NCBI RefSeq assembly: GCF_042646165.1
Contig: NZ_JBHRTC010000004.1
Source of the DNA: Microbaculum marinum
Lineage (GTDB): Bacteria > Pseudomonadota > Alphaproteobacteria > Rhizobiales > Tepidamorphaceae
Length of the DNA: 64,000 nucleotides
Strand: one strand, 5' to 3'
Made by a program: the position numbers and the translations under genes. The notes below the pieces were generated by a model. The model was given only the letters and a program-made list of their open reading frames with translations, had not been told where the DNA came from and made no database searches. The first letter of the stretch is position 1, and each line of letters opens with the position of its first letter. Positions 8,512 to 17,514 of the stretch are shown here, piece by piece.

Positions 8512-9813
8512 ATGGACGGCTCGCTCCTCGTCATCATCGGACTGCTGTTCGGTCTGCTGCTGCTCGGCAGCCCGGTCATCTTCGCGATCGGCTTCGCCGG
8601 CCTCGCCTACTTCCTGGTCGAGCCGGGCATGCTGTCCATGCTGCCGATCTTCGCCCACAAGATGTTCACCGGCATGGACGTCTTCATCTGGCTGTCGATC
8701 CCGCTGTTCATCATGGCCGGCGAGATCATGACGTCGATCGGCATGACCGACAGGCTTCTCGGCTTCTCGCGGCTGCTGGTCGGCAGCTTCCGCGGCGGCC
8801 TCGCCTACGTCAACGTGGTCGGCTCGATGCTGTTCGGCGGCGTCTCCGGATCGGCGCTCGCCGACATCTCCGCGCTCGGCCCCGTCGAGATCGAGATGAT
8901 GAAGAAGGACGGCTATCGCGCCGACTTCGCCGCCGCCCTCACCGTCAGTTCCGCCGTGCAGGGACCGATCATCCCGCCGAGCATTCCCTTCATCATCTTC
9001 TCCAGCCTGACCCAGACGTCTGTCGCGGCCCTGTTCCTGGCGGGCGCCATACCCGGCATTCTGATCGGCGCCGCGCTGATGGCCGTCGTCTTCGTGATGA
9101 CCCGCCTGGGCAACTTCCCGGCAAACCCGATCGGCAATCTGACCTTCGTCAAGATCGTCCGCATCGTGCTGGAGGCGATGTGGGCGCTGCTGATGCCCGT
9201 CATCATCATCGGCGGTATCGTCTCGGGCATCTTCACGGCGACGGAAGCGGCAGCCGTTGCGGTCGCCTACGCGGTCCTGATCGGCGTCGTTGCCTACCGG
9301 AATCTGACGCTCCGGAAGTTCTGGGCGATCGTCGACCGGACGGCGCGTACGTCGGCGTCGATCTATCTGATCGTCGGCTTCGCCACGATCATCTCCTGGA
9401 TCCTCGCCAACGAACGGGTGCCGAGCGAACTCGGCGCACTGATCGAGGGTGCCAACCTGCCGGTCTGGGCGCTGCTGCTGATGATCAACCTGTTCTTCCT
9501 GATCAACGGGCTGTGGATTGGCGACTCCGTGCAGCTTCTGCTTTTTGCGCCCCTGTTCACTCCGATTCTGGCGGCAATGGGCGTCGATCCGGTCCATTTC
9601 GGCGTCATCATGGTCATGAACGTGATGATCGGCCTGCTGACCCCGCCCTACGGGCTCGCGCTCTACCTCGGATCCGCGGTGAGCGGCGAGAGCCTGGGTG
9701 CGATCGTTCGCCAGTCGCTGCCGTTCCTGCTTGCCTGCCTCTTTGTGCTGCTGCTCGTCACCTACATCCCCGCGATTTCGCTGACGCTGCCGCGGTTCTT
9801 CGGCTTCATCTGA
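8512..9813 (+). CDS. TRAP transporter large permease (DctM type)
   Basis: 433 residues, almost wholly hydrophobic, with about a dozen membrane segments as expected for DctM. Characteristic stretches are PLFIMAGEIM, GSMLFGGVSGSALADISALGPVEIEMMKKDGY, PSIPFIIFSS and GLLTPPYGLALY. It forms the transport channel. The ligand is unknown; the neighbouring aldolase and hydroxyacid dehydrogenases suggest a hydroxy- or keto-acid. Next gene starts 24 bases downstream, consistent with one transcript. Confidence 0.94.
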   Translation: MDGSLLVIIGLLFGLLLLGSPVIFAIGFAGLAYFLVEPGMLSMLPIFAHKMFTGMDVFIWLSIPLFIMAGEIMTSIGMTDRLLGFSRLLVGSFRGGLAYVNVVGSMLFGGVSGSALADISALGPVEIEMMKKDGYRADFAAALTVSSAVQGPIIPPSIPFIIFSSLTQTSVAALFLAGAIPGILIGAALMAVVFVMTRLGNFPANPIGNLTFVKIVRIVLEAMWALLMPVIIIGGIVSGIFTATEAAAVAVAYAVLIGVVAYRNLTLRKFWAIVDRTARTSASIYLIVGFATIISWILANERVPSELGALIEGANLPVWALLLMINLFFLINGLWIGDSVQLLLFAPLFTPILAAMGVDPVHFGVIMVMNVMIGLLTPPYGLALYLGSAVSGESLGAIVRQSLPFLLACLFVLLLVTYIPAISLTLPRFFGFI

Positions 9814-9837
9814 GTCCATACTTATCTGGAGGTCACC

Positions 9838-10761
9838 ATGTCACTCGTAGCCGCCGACCTTAAGGGCGTGTTACCCGCCCTCGTCACCCCGTTCGACAAG
9901 GCCGGAAAGTTCGATCCGGCAGCCATGTCGGCGCTCATCGACAGGGTCTTCGCCGCGGGAGCCGCCGGCATCGTGCCGCTCGGCGGTACGGGTGAGTACA
10001 CGGCGCTCTCGCACGACGAACGCCTCGCCGTGATCGAGACGTCGGTGGCGGCCGCGAAGGGGCGCGGTCCGGTCATTGCAGGCGTCCTGTCGCCGGGCTT
10101 CGAGGAAGCAGCCGCTGCCGGCAAGGCATTCGGGGCAGCCGGCGTCGATGCGCTGATGGTGGTCACGCCGTTCTACGTGATCGCCGGCCAGCAGGGCCTC
10201 CTCGACTACTACCGCCGGATGCGCGATGAAGTCGGCCTTCCGATCGTCCTCTACGAGATTCCCACCCGCACCAACGTCAGCTATGCGCCCGAGACGGTCG
10301 CAGCCCTTGCCGAAGAGGGCGTCGCGATCGGCATCAAGTATTCGAACTACGACATGGTGAAGTTCACCCGCGTGATGCGCGCGGCCGGCGACAGGATGGC
10401 GGTGATGAGCGGCGAGGACAGCCTGCTCGTCGCGCACATGGTGCTCGGCGCGCCGGGTGCCATCCTCGCCACCGCGAACGTCTATCCCGAACACTGGGTC
10501 GAATGCTTCAACCGGGCATCGTCCGGCGATTTCGCCGGCGCCGCGGTCCTCCAGAAGGATCTCTACCCGATGATCGAGGCCTTCTTCTGCGAGCCCAACC
10601 CCGGGCCGCTGAAGAAGGCGATGGCCATTGCCGGCCACGACGTCGGCCCGGTCCGCCTGCCGCTGGTCGACGTCACGCCGGAGACCGACGCCCGGCTGAG
10701 GAGCGTCATGCGGGACGTGCCGGACGTTTCCACGTCGGGCCGGATGGCACGCAGCGCCTGA
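9838..10761 (+). CDS. DapA-family aldolase/lyase or dehydratase
   Basis: 307 residues, single TIM-barrel. Family members form a Schiff base on a lysine and cleave, condense or dehydrate keto acids. The GGTGEYTALSHDER motif, active-site Tyr139 (VLYEIPTRTN) and Schiff-base Lys167 (GIKYSNYD) are all present. Located between a TRAP importer and a D-hydroxyacid dehydrogenase rather than with lysine-synthesis genes, so a catabolic keto-acid aldolase or dehydratase is more likely than true dihydrodipicolinate synthase. GGAGG lies nine bases before the ATG. Confidence 0.87.
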   Translation: MSLVAADLKGVLPALVTPFDKAGKFDPAAMSALIDRVFAAGAAGIVPLGGTGEYTALSHDERLAVIETSVAAAKGRGPVIAGVLSPGFEEAAAAGKAFGAAGVDALMVVTPFYVIAGQQGLLDYYRRMRDEVGLPIVLYEIPTRTNVSYAPETVAALAEEGVAIGIKYSNYDMVKFTRVMRAAGDRMAVMSGEDSLLVAHMVLGAPGAILATANVYPEHWVECFNRASSGDFAGAAVLQKDLYPMIEAFFCEPNPGPLKKAMAIAGHDVGPVRLPLVDVTPETDARLRSVMRDVPDVSTSGRMARSA

Positions 10762-10775
10762 GCGGAGGACCACCG

Positions 10776-12200
10776 ATGGCGGACGATTTGCTCGGCGGCC
10801 TCGCGGCGATCGTGGGGCCCGGCGGAGTGGTCACCGACGGTGACCGGTCCCGCTTCCTGAACGACTGGCGCGACAAGGTGCATGGCGATGCTGTCGCCGT
10901 CGTGCTGCCCCGCTCGACCGAGGAGGTCGCCGCCGTCGTGAGGCTCGCCGCATCGCAATCCGTCCCGGTCGTGCCGCAGGGCGGCAACACCAGCATGTGC
11001 TTCGGCAGCGTGCCCCACGCCGGCGATCGCAGCATCGTCCTCAGCCTCTCCCGGATGAACGCGATCCGCGAGCTGGATCGGGAAGGCTCGGCAGTGGTCG
11101 CCGAGGCGGGCACGGTGCTGGCGACCCTGCACGAGGCGGCCGAAAGCGTCGGCCGGCAGTTCCCCCTGCACCTGGGGGCGGAGGGCACGGCCCAGGTCGG
11201 CGGCCTGATCTCCTCCAACGCCGGCGGCACCGGCGCGCTGCGCTATGGCCCGATGCGCGATCTCGTGTTCGGGCTTGAGGTCGTGCTGCCGAACGGCACG
11301 GTGCTGAGCGACCTCAGCGCGCTGCGCAAGGACAACCGCGGCTACAACCTCAACCATCTCTTCATCGGCGCGGAAGGAACGCTCGGCGTCGTCACGGCGG
11401 CGGCGCTGAAGCTGCACCCTGCCCTGCACGCCGACGCGGATGCCTTCGTCAGCGTCGCGAGCCCGGCGATGGCGCTCGAACTGCTGGCCAGGATGCAGGA
11501 CCGCTTCGACACGGCGGTGCAGGCCTTCGAGCTTCTCTCCGGCTCGCAGATCCGGATCGTCGAGGACATGCTGCCGGCGGTGCGGTCGCCGCTCGCAACC
11601 CTGCCGGACTGGGCGGTCGTCATTCACCTGGGCGACCCTGACCACCAGGCCGGATTGCGGGAAAGGCTCGAAGACTTCCTCTCCGGGGAACTGTCCTCCG
11701 GACGGGTGCTGGACGGCGTGGTGGCCCGCAGCACGGCGCAGGCGCGCGAGTTCTGGAAGCTGCGCCATTCCGTGACCGAGGCGAACCTGAAGGCAGGTTT
11801 CGGCACCACACTCGACGCATCCGTGCGTGTGTCCGCCGTTCCCGCCTTCCTGGAAGCCGCCTCGGCGGCGCTGGTCGAGGCGTTTCCGGACGCCATTCCC
11901 GTGGTCGTTAGCCATCTCGGCGACGGCAACGTGCACTTCATCGCGATGTTCCTGTACGACCGCGACGGCCCCGAGCGGGACCCGGCGAAGACGGCCGACG
12001 ACGTGCAGGTCCTCATCAACGACATCGCCCTTGCGCATGGCGGCTCCTTCAGCGCCGAGCACGGCATCGGGCGCAAGCTCGTGGGCGAGTTGAAGCGGCT
12101 CAGCGACCCGAACCGCTACGACCTGATGCTCCAGATCAAGCACCTCCTCGATCCCGCCGGGATCATGAACCCCGGCGTGCTGTTTCCGCCAGGGAGCTGA
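10776..12200 (+). CDS. FAD-binding D-2-hydroxyacid dehydrogenase (GlcD type)
   Basis: 474 residues. An N-terminal FAD_binding_4 (PCMH) domain carries VPQGGNTSMCFGSVPHAG and GGLISSNAGGTGALRYG, and a C-terminal FAD-oxidase domain carries SHLGDGNVHFIAM and SAEHGIGRKLV. These oxidise D-lactate, D-2-hydroxyglutarate, glycolate or similar acids. GGAGG precedes the ATG at a good distance, and the gene starts 14 bases after the DapA-like gene, so they are probably cotranscribed. It is the last gene of the TRAP cluster and is followed by repeats. Exact substrate unknown. Confidence 0.88.
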   Translation: MADDLLGGLAAIVGPGGVVTDGDRSRFLNDWRDKVHGDAVAVVLPRSTEEVAAVVRLAASQSVPVVPQGGNTSMCFGSVPHAGDRSIVLSLSRMNAIRELDREGSAVVAEAGTVLATLHEAAESVGRQFPLHLGAEGTAQVGGLISSNAGGTGALRYGPMRDLVFGLEVVLPNGTVLSDLSALRKDNRGYNLNHLFIGAEGTLGVVTAAALKLHPALHADADAFVSVASPAMALELLARMQDRFDTAVQAFELLSGSQIRIVEDMLPAVRSPLATLPDWAVVIHLGDPDHQAGLRERLEDFLSGELSSGRVLDGVVARSTAQAREFWKLRHSVTEANLKAGFGTTLDASVRVSAVPAFLEAASAALVEAFPDAIPVVVSHLGDGNVHFIAMFLYDRDGPERDPAKTADDVQVLINDIALAHGGSFSAEHGIGRKLVGELKRLSDPNRYDLMLQIKHLLDPAGIMNPGVLFPPGS

Positions 12201-12226
12201 CCCGGGAAGCCGGGGGGCGGGCACCA

Positions 12227-12380
12227 CACCTCTCCCATGGGGAGAGATCGGAGCGCGCAAGCGATCCGGGTGAAGGGTTACGGCGTGAGCCGGTCCCGTC
12301 GTCGCCCCCCACCCGCGCCTTCGGCGCGACCTCTCCCCGCCGGGGAGAGGTGGGCGTCCGGGCGAACCGGCACGGGCATG
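12227..12380. repeat. palindromic repeat, family B copy 1
   Basis: About 154 bases, nearly identical to 12509-12664. It opens with a short hairpin (CTCTCCC/GGGGAGAG) and closes with a long perfect palindrome, CACCTCTCCCC/GGGGAGAGGTG, followed by a shared tail ending ACGGGCATGT. The 590-base gap between the GlcD-like gene and the decarboxylase-like gene is mostly made of these two copies; I see no gene in it. Confidence 0.8.
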
Positions 12381-12508
12381 TCCGGGATGATGCGACCCGG
12401 GAACCTGGCGCGCGGGCTGTCCAGCGTGCCGCGATACTGCGTGTCGCCCATATCACGGTTGCAAAAGTCGCCGGCGGCGATGATCGCGGGAATTATCGTA
12501 CGGCACCC

Positions 12509-12664
12509 CACCTCTCCCATGGGGAGAGGTCGGAGCGCGCAAGCGATCCGGGTGAGGGGTTAGGGCGTGAGCCGGTCCCCTGGGCGCCCCCCCACCCGCG
12601 CCTTCGGCGCGACCTCTCCCCGCCGGGGAGAGGTGGGCATTCGGGCGAAACGGCACGGGCATGT
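12509..12664. repeat. palindromic repeat, family B copy 2
   Basis: Second direct copy, 282 bases after the first and differing at scattered positions. Sequence flanking both copies (CCCGGGAA with a following C-rich stretch) is also similar, so the duplicated unit may be longer than the marked part. Confidence 0.8.
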
Positions 12665-12790
12665 CGGCATGTTGCGCCCCGGGAAGCCGAGGAGCGATGC
12701 TCCGGCCGTTGGTTGCTGACGACCGGACGGGCGGCTACTGTCTCGACGCTCCGGTTCCCGCTGCGGAACGCCGACGTTCGAGGCCTTGCA

Positions 12791-13897
12791 ATGAAATCGC
12801 TCAGAATCGCCGTCGCGGCGGCGCTTTTCCTTATCCTTCCCGCCGCTATCGCGCAGGCGAGCAACTACGGCGACTCCAAGTCGGTCAAATCGCTGAAGTC
12901 GCTGCTGCTGGCGAAGCCGGAGCTCGAGGCGGCGCTGAAGAAGGCGATTGCCGACGCGGGCATGGACGGCATCACCGACATTCCGCAGTTCGAGACCTAC
13001 ATCAACGGCATCGTGCGCCTTGTTCCCACCAACCGGAACATCGACGACAAGCTCGGCCCGCTCTACATCATCACCGACATTTCCGACACGCTGCGCACCA
13101 GCCCGGAATTCGAGAACTGGTCTAAGGAAGTGGTCTCCGAATGGGGCCATTTCCTCGATTCGCCGCTGTCGATCGGGGGCCTGTCGACCTTCTACGACGA
13201 TCCGAGCATGAACATGGAGGACTACTATGTCGGCCCCAGCGGCTGGCTGACCTTCAATCAGTTCTTCGCCCGGGAGATCAAGCCCGGCAAGCGTCCGATC
13301 GCCGGCCTCGGCGACGGCCGGACGATCGTCTCGCCGGGGGACTCCGTCTACAAGGGGTCGACGCCGATCACCGACGACGCGACGACCGAGGTGAAGGGCG
13401 TCACCCACCGGATCTCCGACCTGCTGAAGGACACCGAATACGCCGAAAGGTTCGCCGGCGGCCAGTTCATCCACTTCTACCTGTCGATCACCGACTACCA
13501 CCGCTTCCACGTGCCGTTCGCCGGCAAGGTGGTGGAGAAGAAGATCCTGCCGGGCTTCGCCTATATCGGCGTCTTCGAGAAGCCGGACGGCTCCACCTAC
13601 CTCACCGACGGCGCGGGCTACCAGTTCCGCCAGGAGCGCGGCCTCATCGTGCTCGAGACCGAGGAGATCGGCTACGTCGCCATCCTGCCGATCGGCATGG
13701 GGCCGGTCAGCAGTGTCGAGCTGACCCCCGACGTCGGCGCCGAACTGCATAAGGGCGAGGAATTCGGCTTCTTCCAGTTCGGCGGCTCCGACGTCGTGGT
13801 GCTGTTCGAGAAAGATGCGGTGGACATTACTGCAGAGCCGGGCAAGCACTATCTGCAGGGCGCGGCGATCGGGACGGCGAAGCCGAAGTCGAAGTAG
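12791..13897 (+). CDS. exported phosphatidylserine decarboxylase-like protein
   Basis: 368 residues. An N-terminal signal peptide (about 1-23, ending IAQAS) predicts export. The C-terminal half matches pyruvoyl-dependent phosphatidylserine decarboxylases: FNQFFAREIKPGKRPI, the DYHRFHVPFAGKV motif (D235, H237, H240), then GEEFGFFQFGGSDVVVLF, where Ser333 occupies the self-cleavage position. The usual Gly-Ser-Thr is Gly-Ser-Asp here. The enzyme normally acts on the cytoplasmic membrane face, so an exported member is unusual. It may act on a different carboxylated amine or be inactive. Monocistronic by appearance. Confidence 0.75.
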   Translation: MKSLRIAVAAALFLILPAAIAQASNYGDSKSVKSLKSLLLAKPELEAALKKAIADAGMDGITDIPQFETYINGIVRLVPTNRNIDDKLGPLYIITDISDTLRTSPEFENWSKEVVSEWGHFLDSPLSIGGLSTFYDDPSMNMEDYYVGPSGWLTFNQFFAREIKPGKRPIAGLGDGRTIVSPGDSVYKGSTPITDDATTEVKGVTHRISDLLKDTEYAERFAGGQFIHFYLSITDYHRFHVPFAGKVVEKKILPGFAYIGVFEKPDGSTYLTDGAGYQFRQERGLIVLETEEIGYVAILPIGMGPVSSVELTPDVGAELHKGEEFGFFQFGGSDVVVLFEKDAVDITAEPGKHYLQGAAIGTAKPKSK

Positions 13898-13915
13898 TCC
13901 GCGGCGGCCTCCGGT

Positions 13916-15031
13916 TCAGACCGGTGGGTCCCCGTCCGCCGCCATGTCGCTCGCAAGGATGTCCCGCAACGTCCGGACCAGATCGCCGGGGCGTGCCATC
14001 CTGAGGCGCGCGTTGACCGAGGTCAGCGCGTCTATTTCGCGGCTGAGGCCGGACGGACGCAGCCGGTGGGCTGGCTCCGCCGGATCGCCGAGATGGAAGG
14101 CGCGCTGGGACTCCGCTGCGCCAAGTCCCTTCCGGACGAACAGACGCGCCGGCAGCAGGCTCTCGTCTGCCCAGTCGTCGTTGTCGGCGATGCGGCGCGA
14201 GATGGAATCGGCCATGCCGCCCGGGGCCCGCCCGTCGAGTCTGCAGGACACGACCACCCGCACGTCGTCGGCGTGCCGGACGCGGTAGCCCCGGTCCTTG
14301 AAGCGGCGGATGATCTCGCGGTCCTCGCCGCAGATCATGTCCCTGAAGCCCCCCAGCGCCTCGAAGGCGTCCACCCGGAAGCCGAGGCTGGCGCCGCCTG
14401 CCTGGCCATGGTGTGGCCGTGACGTGGAAGAGTGGGTGCGCAGAAGGCTCTCGAACTCCAGGCTCGCCTGGAAGTAGATGTATTCCAGAGCCGCCGCCGG
14501 GCGGATGTGGTCCGGCAGAAGCGCTTCCTCGGCAGGGTCGGCGTGGAACCGCCCGCAGACCGCATCGACCGTCTCAAGGTGCCGAACGCTGTTGGCCACC
14601 CAGTCGGGGGCGACGCGTCCGTCGGCATCCGAAGTCAGGATGTAGCCGAGGCCGGGTTGCAGCGTCAGGGCGGTGCGGCAGCCGACCTGCCTGGCCAGCC
14701 CGACGCTGCCGCCGTCTGGGAAGACCAGATCCAGCGCGTGCAGCGCAAGTCCGAGCCGTCTTGCCGCATCGACGGCCCGTCCGACCGTCATGTCCGTGCA
14801 GTTGTTCGCCACCAGGACGATGAACGTCCGTGCCAGCGCGGCCGGTCCCTGCAGCGCGAGCGCCTCGAGACACCGGTCTATGCGTGCTTCCTCGTTGCGG
14901 GCCGGGATGACCACCGCCACATCCCGACTTGCGGCGATTGCATTGCCCTGGCCGCGGACCGGACGGCTGAGCCAGCGCCGCCGCACGGCTGCCCGGCCGC
15001 CTGCGCCCTCATCGTCGTTTCCGAAGACCAT
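13916..15031 (-). CDS. family 2 glycosyltransferase, soluble
   Basis: 371 residues, GT-A fold. VAVVIPARNEEARIDRCLEAL binds the nucleotide sugar, LTSDADGRVAPDWV supplies the DxD metal site, and GEDREIIRRFKDRGYRVRH resembles the acceptor loop. No membrane helices are apparent, so it is not a NodC- or cellulose-synthase-like polymerase. Its ATG overlaps the stop of the upstream methyltransferase (ATGA). Last gene of a four-gene minus-strand operon. Donor and acceptor unknown. Confidence 0.82.
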   Translation of the reverse strand: MVFGNDDEGAGGRAAVRRRWLSRPVRGQGNAIAASRDVAVVIPARNEEARIDRCLEALALQGPAALARTFIVLVANNCTDMTVGRAVDAARRLGLALHALDLVFPDGGSVGLARQVGCRTALTLQPGLGYILTSDADGRVAPDWVANSVRHLETVDAVCGRFHADPAEEALLPDHIRPAAALEYIYFQASLEFESLLRTHSSTSRPHHGQAGGASLGFRVDAFEALGGFRDMICGEDREIIRRFKDRGYRVRHADDVRVVVSCRLDGRAPGGMADSISRRIADNDDWADESLLPARLFVRKGLGAAESQRAFHLGDPAEPAHRLRPSGLSREIDALTSVNARLRMARPGDLVRTLRDILASDMAADGDPPV

Positions 15032-15609
15032 CAGACGCCGCCCTCGCCCGGCCCGCGGGGCGTCAGCCGATCGATCCGGTAGGTCCCCGACGTGGGCACC
15101 GTTTCCGCGCGATAGCCCCGGCCAAGCGCCTCCATGAACATCCACGCGGCCGGTTCGCCCTGCAGATGGTTGCCCGTCGGCCCGGTGTAGTTGACGCTGA
15201 GCACCTCCGCCAGCGGCCAGGCGGTCCTGATCCGTTCCGCCAGGTCGGCGATCCCCGCCTCGTCGAGGAAATACAGGAACTCGGAGACGACGATCAGGTC
15301 GAAGCTCCCGCCGGGCAGCGGACAGGGAAAGAAATCACAGTGGAACTCCCCCGACGGAACCGCCAGCCGCGCCTCCGCAATTGCGGCCGGCACCGCATCG
15401 AGACCTGCGTAGCGGTCGGCAAGCCTTCTCAGCCGCTTCCCCAGTTCGCCGTTGCCGCAGCCGATCTCGAGGATCGCCTCGTAGTGGTGGCGCGACAGCG
15501 CGGCGATCGACGCCCGGTACTTCTCGTCCTCATAGGCGCTGGTGCGAAAGTTCCACGGATCCGGCGTTTTCGCGTAGAGCCCGGTCAGATGCTCGATGGC
15601 CATGCCCAT
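15031..15609 (-). CDS. NodS-like SAM-dependent methyltransferase
   Basis: 192 residues. PDPWNFRTSAYEDEKY followed by ILEIGCGNGELGKRL (SAM-binding motif I), then FDLIVVSEFLYFL, is the pattern of the NodS group. NodS N-methylates the de-N-acetylated glucosamine of chito-oligosaccharides. The gene is coupled on both sides: its ATG overlaps the stop of the PIG-L gene (TGATG) and its own stop overlaps the glycosyltransferase start. Neighbouring a PIG-L deacetylase, methylation of a freed amine is an attractive role, but this is inference. Confidence 0.78.
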   Translation of the reverse strand: MGMAIEHLTGLYAKTPDPWNFRTSAYEDEKYRASIAALSRHHYEAILEIGCGNGELGKRLRRLADRYAGLDAVPAAIAEARLAVPSGEFHCDFFPCPLPGGSFDLIVVSEFLYFLDEAGIADLAERIRTAWPLAEVLSVNYTGPTGNHLQGEPAAWMFMEALGRGYRAETVPTSGTYRIDRLTPRGPGEGGV

Positions 15610-16346
15610 CAGGCGATCCCCTCGAAATAGTATTCGTCGCTGCGAGCGAAGAATTCGGCGAAGCCCGGCGGCATGGTGAAGCCCTCGGGATCGTCGGTGA
15701 CGACGCGTCCGCTCTGGCTGCGATGGGCGGCAATCGCCGCCTGCTTCTGGGCGAGCCGGCAGGCGGCGGCGTGAATGCGCAGGCTGGACCGCGGTCCGAG
15801 CGCCTCGGCGCGGGCGTCGTGCCAGCGCGACCAGACCGGATAGACGAACATGCGAAGCGACGGCGCGATCTCGTGCAGCCGCCGGGCGATGCCGAACGTC
15901 GCCAGATGGTCCTTGTGCGGATCGCGGCCGGAGGGAGAGAACACCGCACCGACATCGAGCCTCTCGCAAAGCGCCTGAAGGCGCATGGCCGTCTGCAGCT
16001 GGTCGGCCTCGTCTTCGGGGGCATCGCAGTCGTGAAAGCCCAGGAACGTCACATCCTCCGCCTCTCCCCCCAGAATCGACACGGCGCTGAGCAGTTCGCA
16101 CTGCCGCAGTGCCGCCAGCCTGGGGCCCGGCCACTGCCGCGACTTGCGATGCGAGTGGCGGCCGTCGGTGATGCAGGCGACATGCGCCCCGACGCTTTCG
16201 AAGCACTCGGCGAGCAGGGCGCCGCACCCCAGGGACTCGTCGTCGGGATGCGGGCTCAGCACGAGGATCGGCTTGCCGCGATGGAAATCGGAGGCCGTCC
16301 AGTGCACGCGATCGCGGTCGCAGGGGGCTGGCTGCAGGCTAGCCAT
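15609..16346 (-). CDS. PIG-L family N-deacetylase
   Basis: 245 residues. The zinc site SPHPDDESLGCG (H33, D35, D36) and the downstream SGRDPHKDH motif define the LmbE/PIG-L family, which removes acetyl groups from N-acetylglucosaminyl compounds. The start at 16346 overlaps the end of the acyl-CoA-dehydrogenase-like gene by eight bases. Cytoplasmic by sequence. In this operon it probably exposes the amine used by the following methyltransferase. Confidence 0.85.
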   Translation of the reverse strand: MASLQPAPCDRDRVHWTASDFHRGKPILVLSPHPDDESLGCGALLAECFESVGAHVACITDGRHSHRKSRQWPGPRLAALRQCELLSAVSILGGEAEDVTFLGFHDCDAPEDEADQLQTAMRLQALCERLDVGAVFSPSGRDPHKDHLATFGIARRLHEIAPSLRMFVYPVWSRWHDARAEALGPRSSLRIHAAACRLAQKQAAIAAHRSQSGRVVTDDPEGFTMPPGFAEFFARSDEYYFEGIA

Positions 16347-17514
16347 GCCAGAGCCCCAGGATATCGCGATCGACGTCGAGCCCGGTCGCACCGGCCCGCG
16401 CCTGCAGGGCGTCGCGAGCGACCTGCCGCATGTAGACGGCGAGATCGCGGGCTTTCCGGCCCGTCTCGCTGGAGTCGTCGAAATGCTCGAGGCCGATGGA
16501 GCGCTCGATGGCGGACAGAGCCCTCTGGCCGACCTCCTCGGTGTGCAGGCGCGCGAAGATGGACAGCGCGACCGCCCTGTCCGGATCGGACATTCCCTCG
16601 ATACCGCCGGCAATTTTGCCGGCACGCTCGACCAAGCCGATTGCCCCCAGGCACTCCTGGAGGATGCCGGCCAGCCGGCCGATCTGCGGCGGCGCGTCCA
16701 GGCGATCGAGCTCCGCCAGTCGGTCGCGGGCGGCCTCCAGCAGCCCCAGCGTTCCGCCCAGCTGAATGGCGGCGATCCGCCAGACCCCGCCGACGAAATA
16801 GGGTTCCCGGTGGTAGGCGCCGGGCGCACCGAACATGGTGAAGCCGCCGCTGTCGAGACCGTCGAAGTCGTAGCTCCCGGATGCGCTGGCGCGCATGCCG
16901 TTCATCGTCCAGGTCGAACCGTCCTGCCGCACCGGATCCGACACGTTCGCCAGGCACAGGCGCACGCCGTCGTCCGTGGACACCGAGATCACCGCTTCGG
17001 CAACGGTTCCGAGACCCGAGGCGTAGCGCTTCTGTCCGCGCAATACCCCGGACGCCGGATCGAGGCTCACCGGCGGCGTCGCATCGGCGCCCCACACGCC
17101 CAGGAGACCGCCCTGGCGGACGACATCGAAGGCGCGCGCACGCAGGTCCTCACCGGCATACAGGTCGAGCAGGTGGACCGCGTTGACATGGCCTTCGAAC
17201 AGGCGCGCGGCTGACAGGTTCGTCCGGGCGAGTTCGATCAGCGCGCGCACCGACCTCTCCGCTCCGGCGCCGCCGCTGCCCAGGTCCGAGCCGCCGGCTT
17301 TCGCCGGCAGCACGGCTTCGAGCCAGCCCCATTGCCTCAACAGGTCGACCGTGGCGCAGATGCCGACCCGGCCGGCGTCCTCCTGCCGCGCATGCTGATG
17401 CAGGATGCGACGCGATGAACTGTTCAGGATGGGATCGAAAGCGGCCTTCGGCCGCCCGAACGGCATCACCCCGCTGCCACGGGAATCCAGATCCGTGAGC
17501 GTTCCCGTACGCAT
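16339..17514 (-). CDS. acyl-CoA dehydrogenase-like flavoprotein, divergent
   Basis: 391 residues with the overall acyl-CoA dehydrogenase layout: helical N-terminal part, a middle beta domain (GVLRGQKRYASGLGTVAEAVISVS, WTMNGMRASASGSYDFDG), and a helical C-terminal part. The usual C-terminal catalytic Glu loop is not recognisable; the protein ends DVDRDILGLWHG. It may desaturate an unusual acyl chain, act as a flavin monooxygenase-like enzyme, or lack dehydrogenase activity. First gene of the operon, with ATG at 17514. Specific substrate unknown. Confidence 0.72.
   Translation of the reverse strand: MRTGTLTDLDSRGSGVMPFGRPKAAFDPILNSSSRRILHQHARQEDAGRVGICATVDLLRQWGWLEAVLPAKAGGSDLGSGGAGAERSVRALIELARTNLSAARLFEGHVNAVHLLDLYAGEDLRARAFDVVRQGGLLGVWGADATPPVSLDPASGVLRGQKRYASGLGTVAEAVISVSTDDGVRLCLANVSDPVRQDGSTWTMNGMRASASGSYDFDGLDSGGFTMFGAPGAYHREPYFVGGVWRIAAIQLGGTLGLLEAARDRLAELDRLDAPPQIGRLAGILQECLGAIGLVERAGKIAGGIEGMSDPDRAVALSIFARLHTEEVGQRALSAIERSIGLEHFDDSSETGRKARDLAVYMRQVARDALQARAGATGLDVDRDILGLWHG

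Noticed and set aside
8206..9819. Long minus-strand frame opposite the TRAP permease genes
   Set aside because: Asp/Arg/Gln-rich shadow of membrane-protein codons with no motif.
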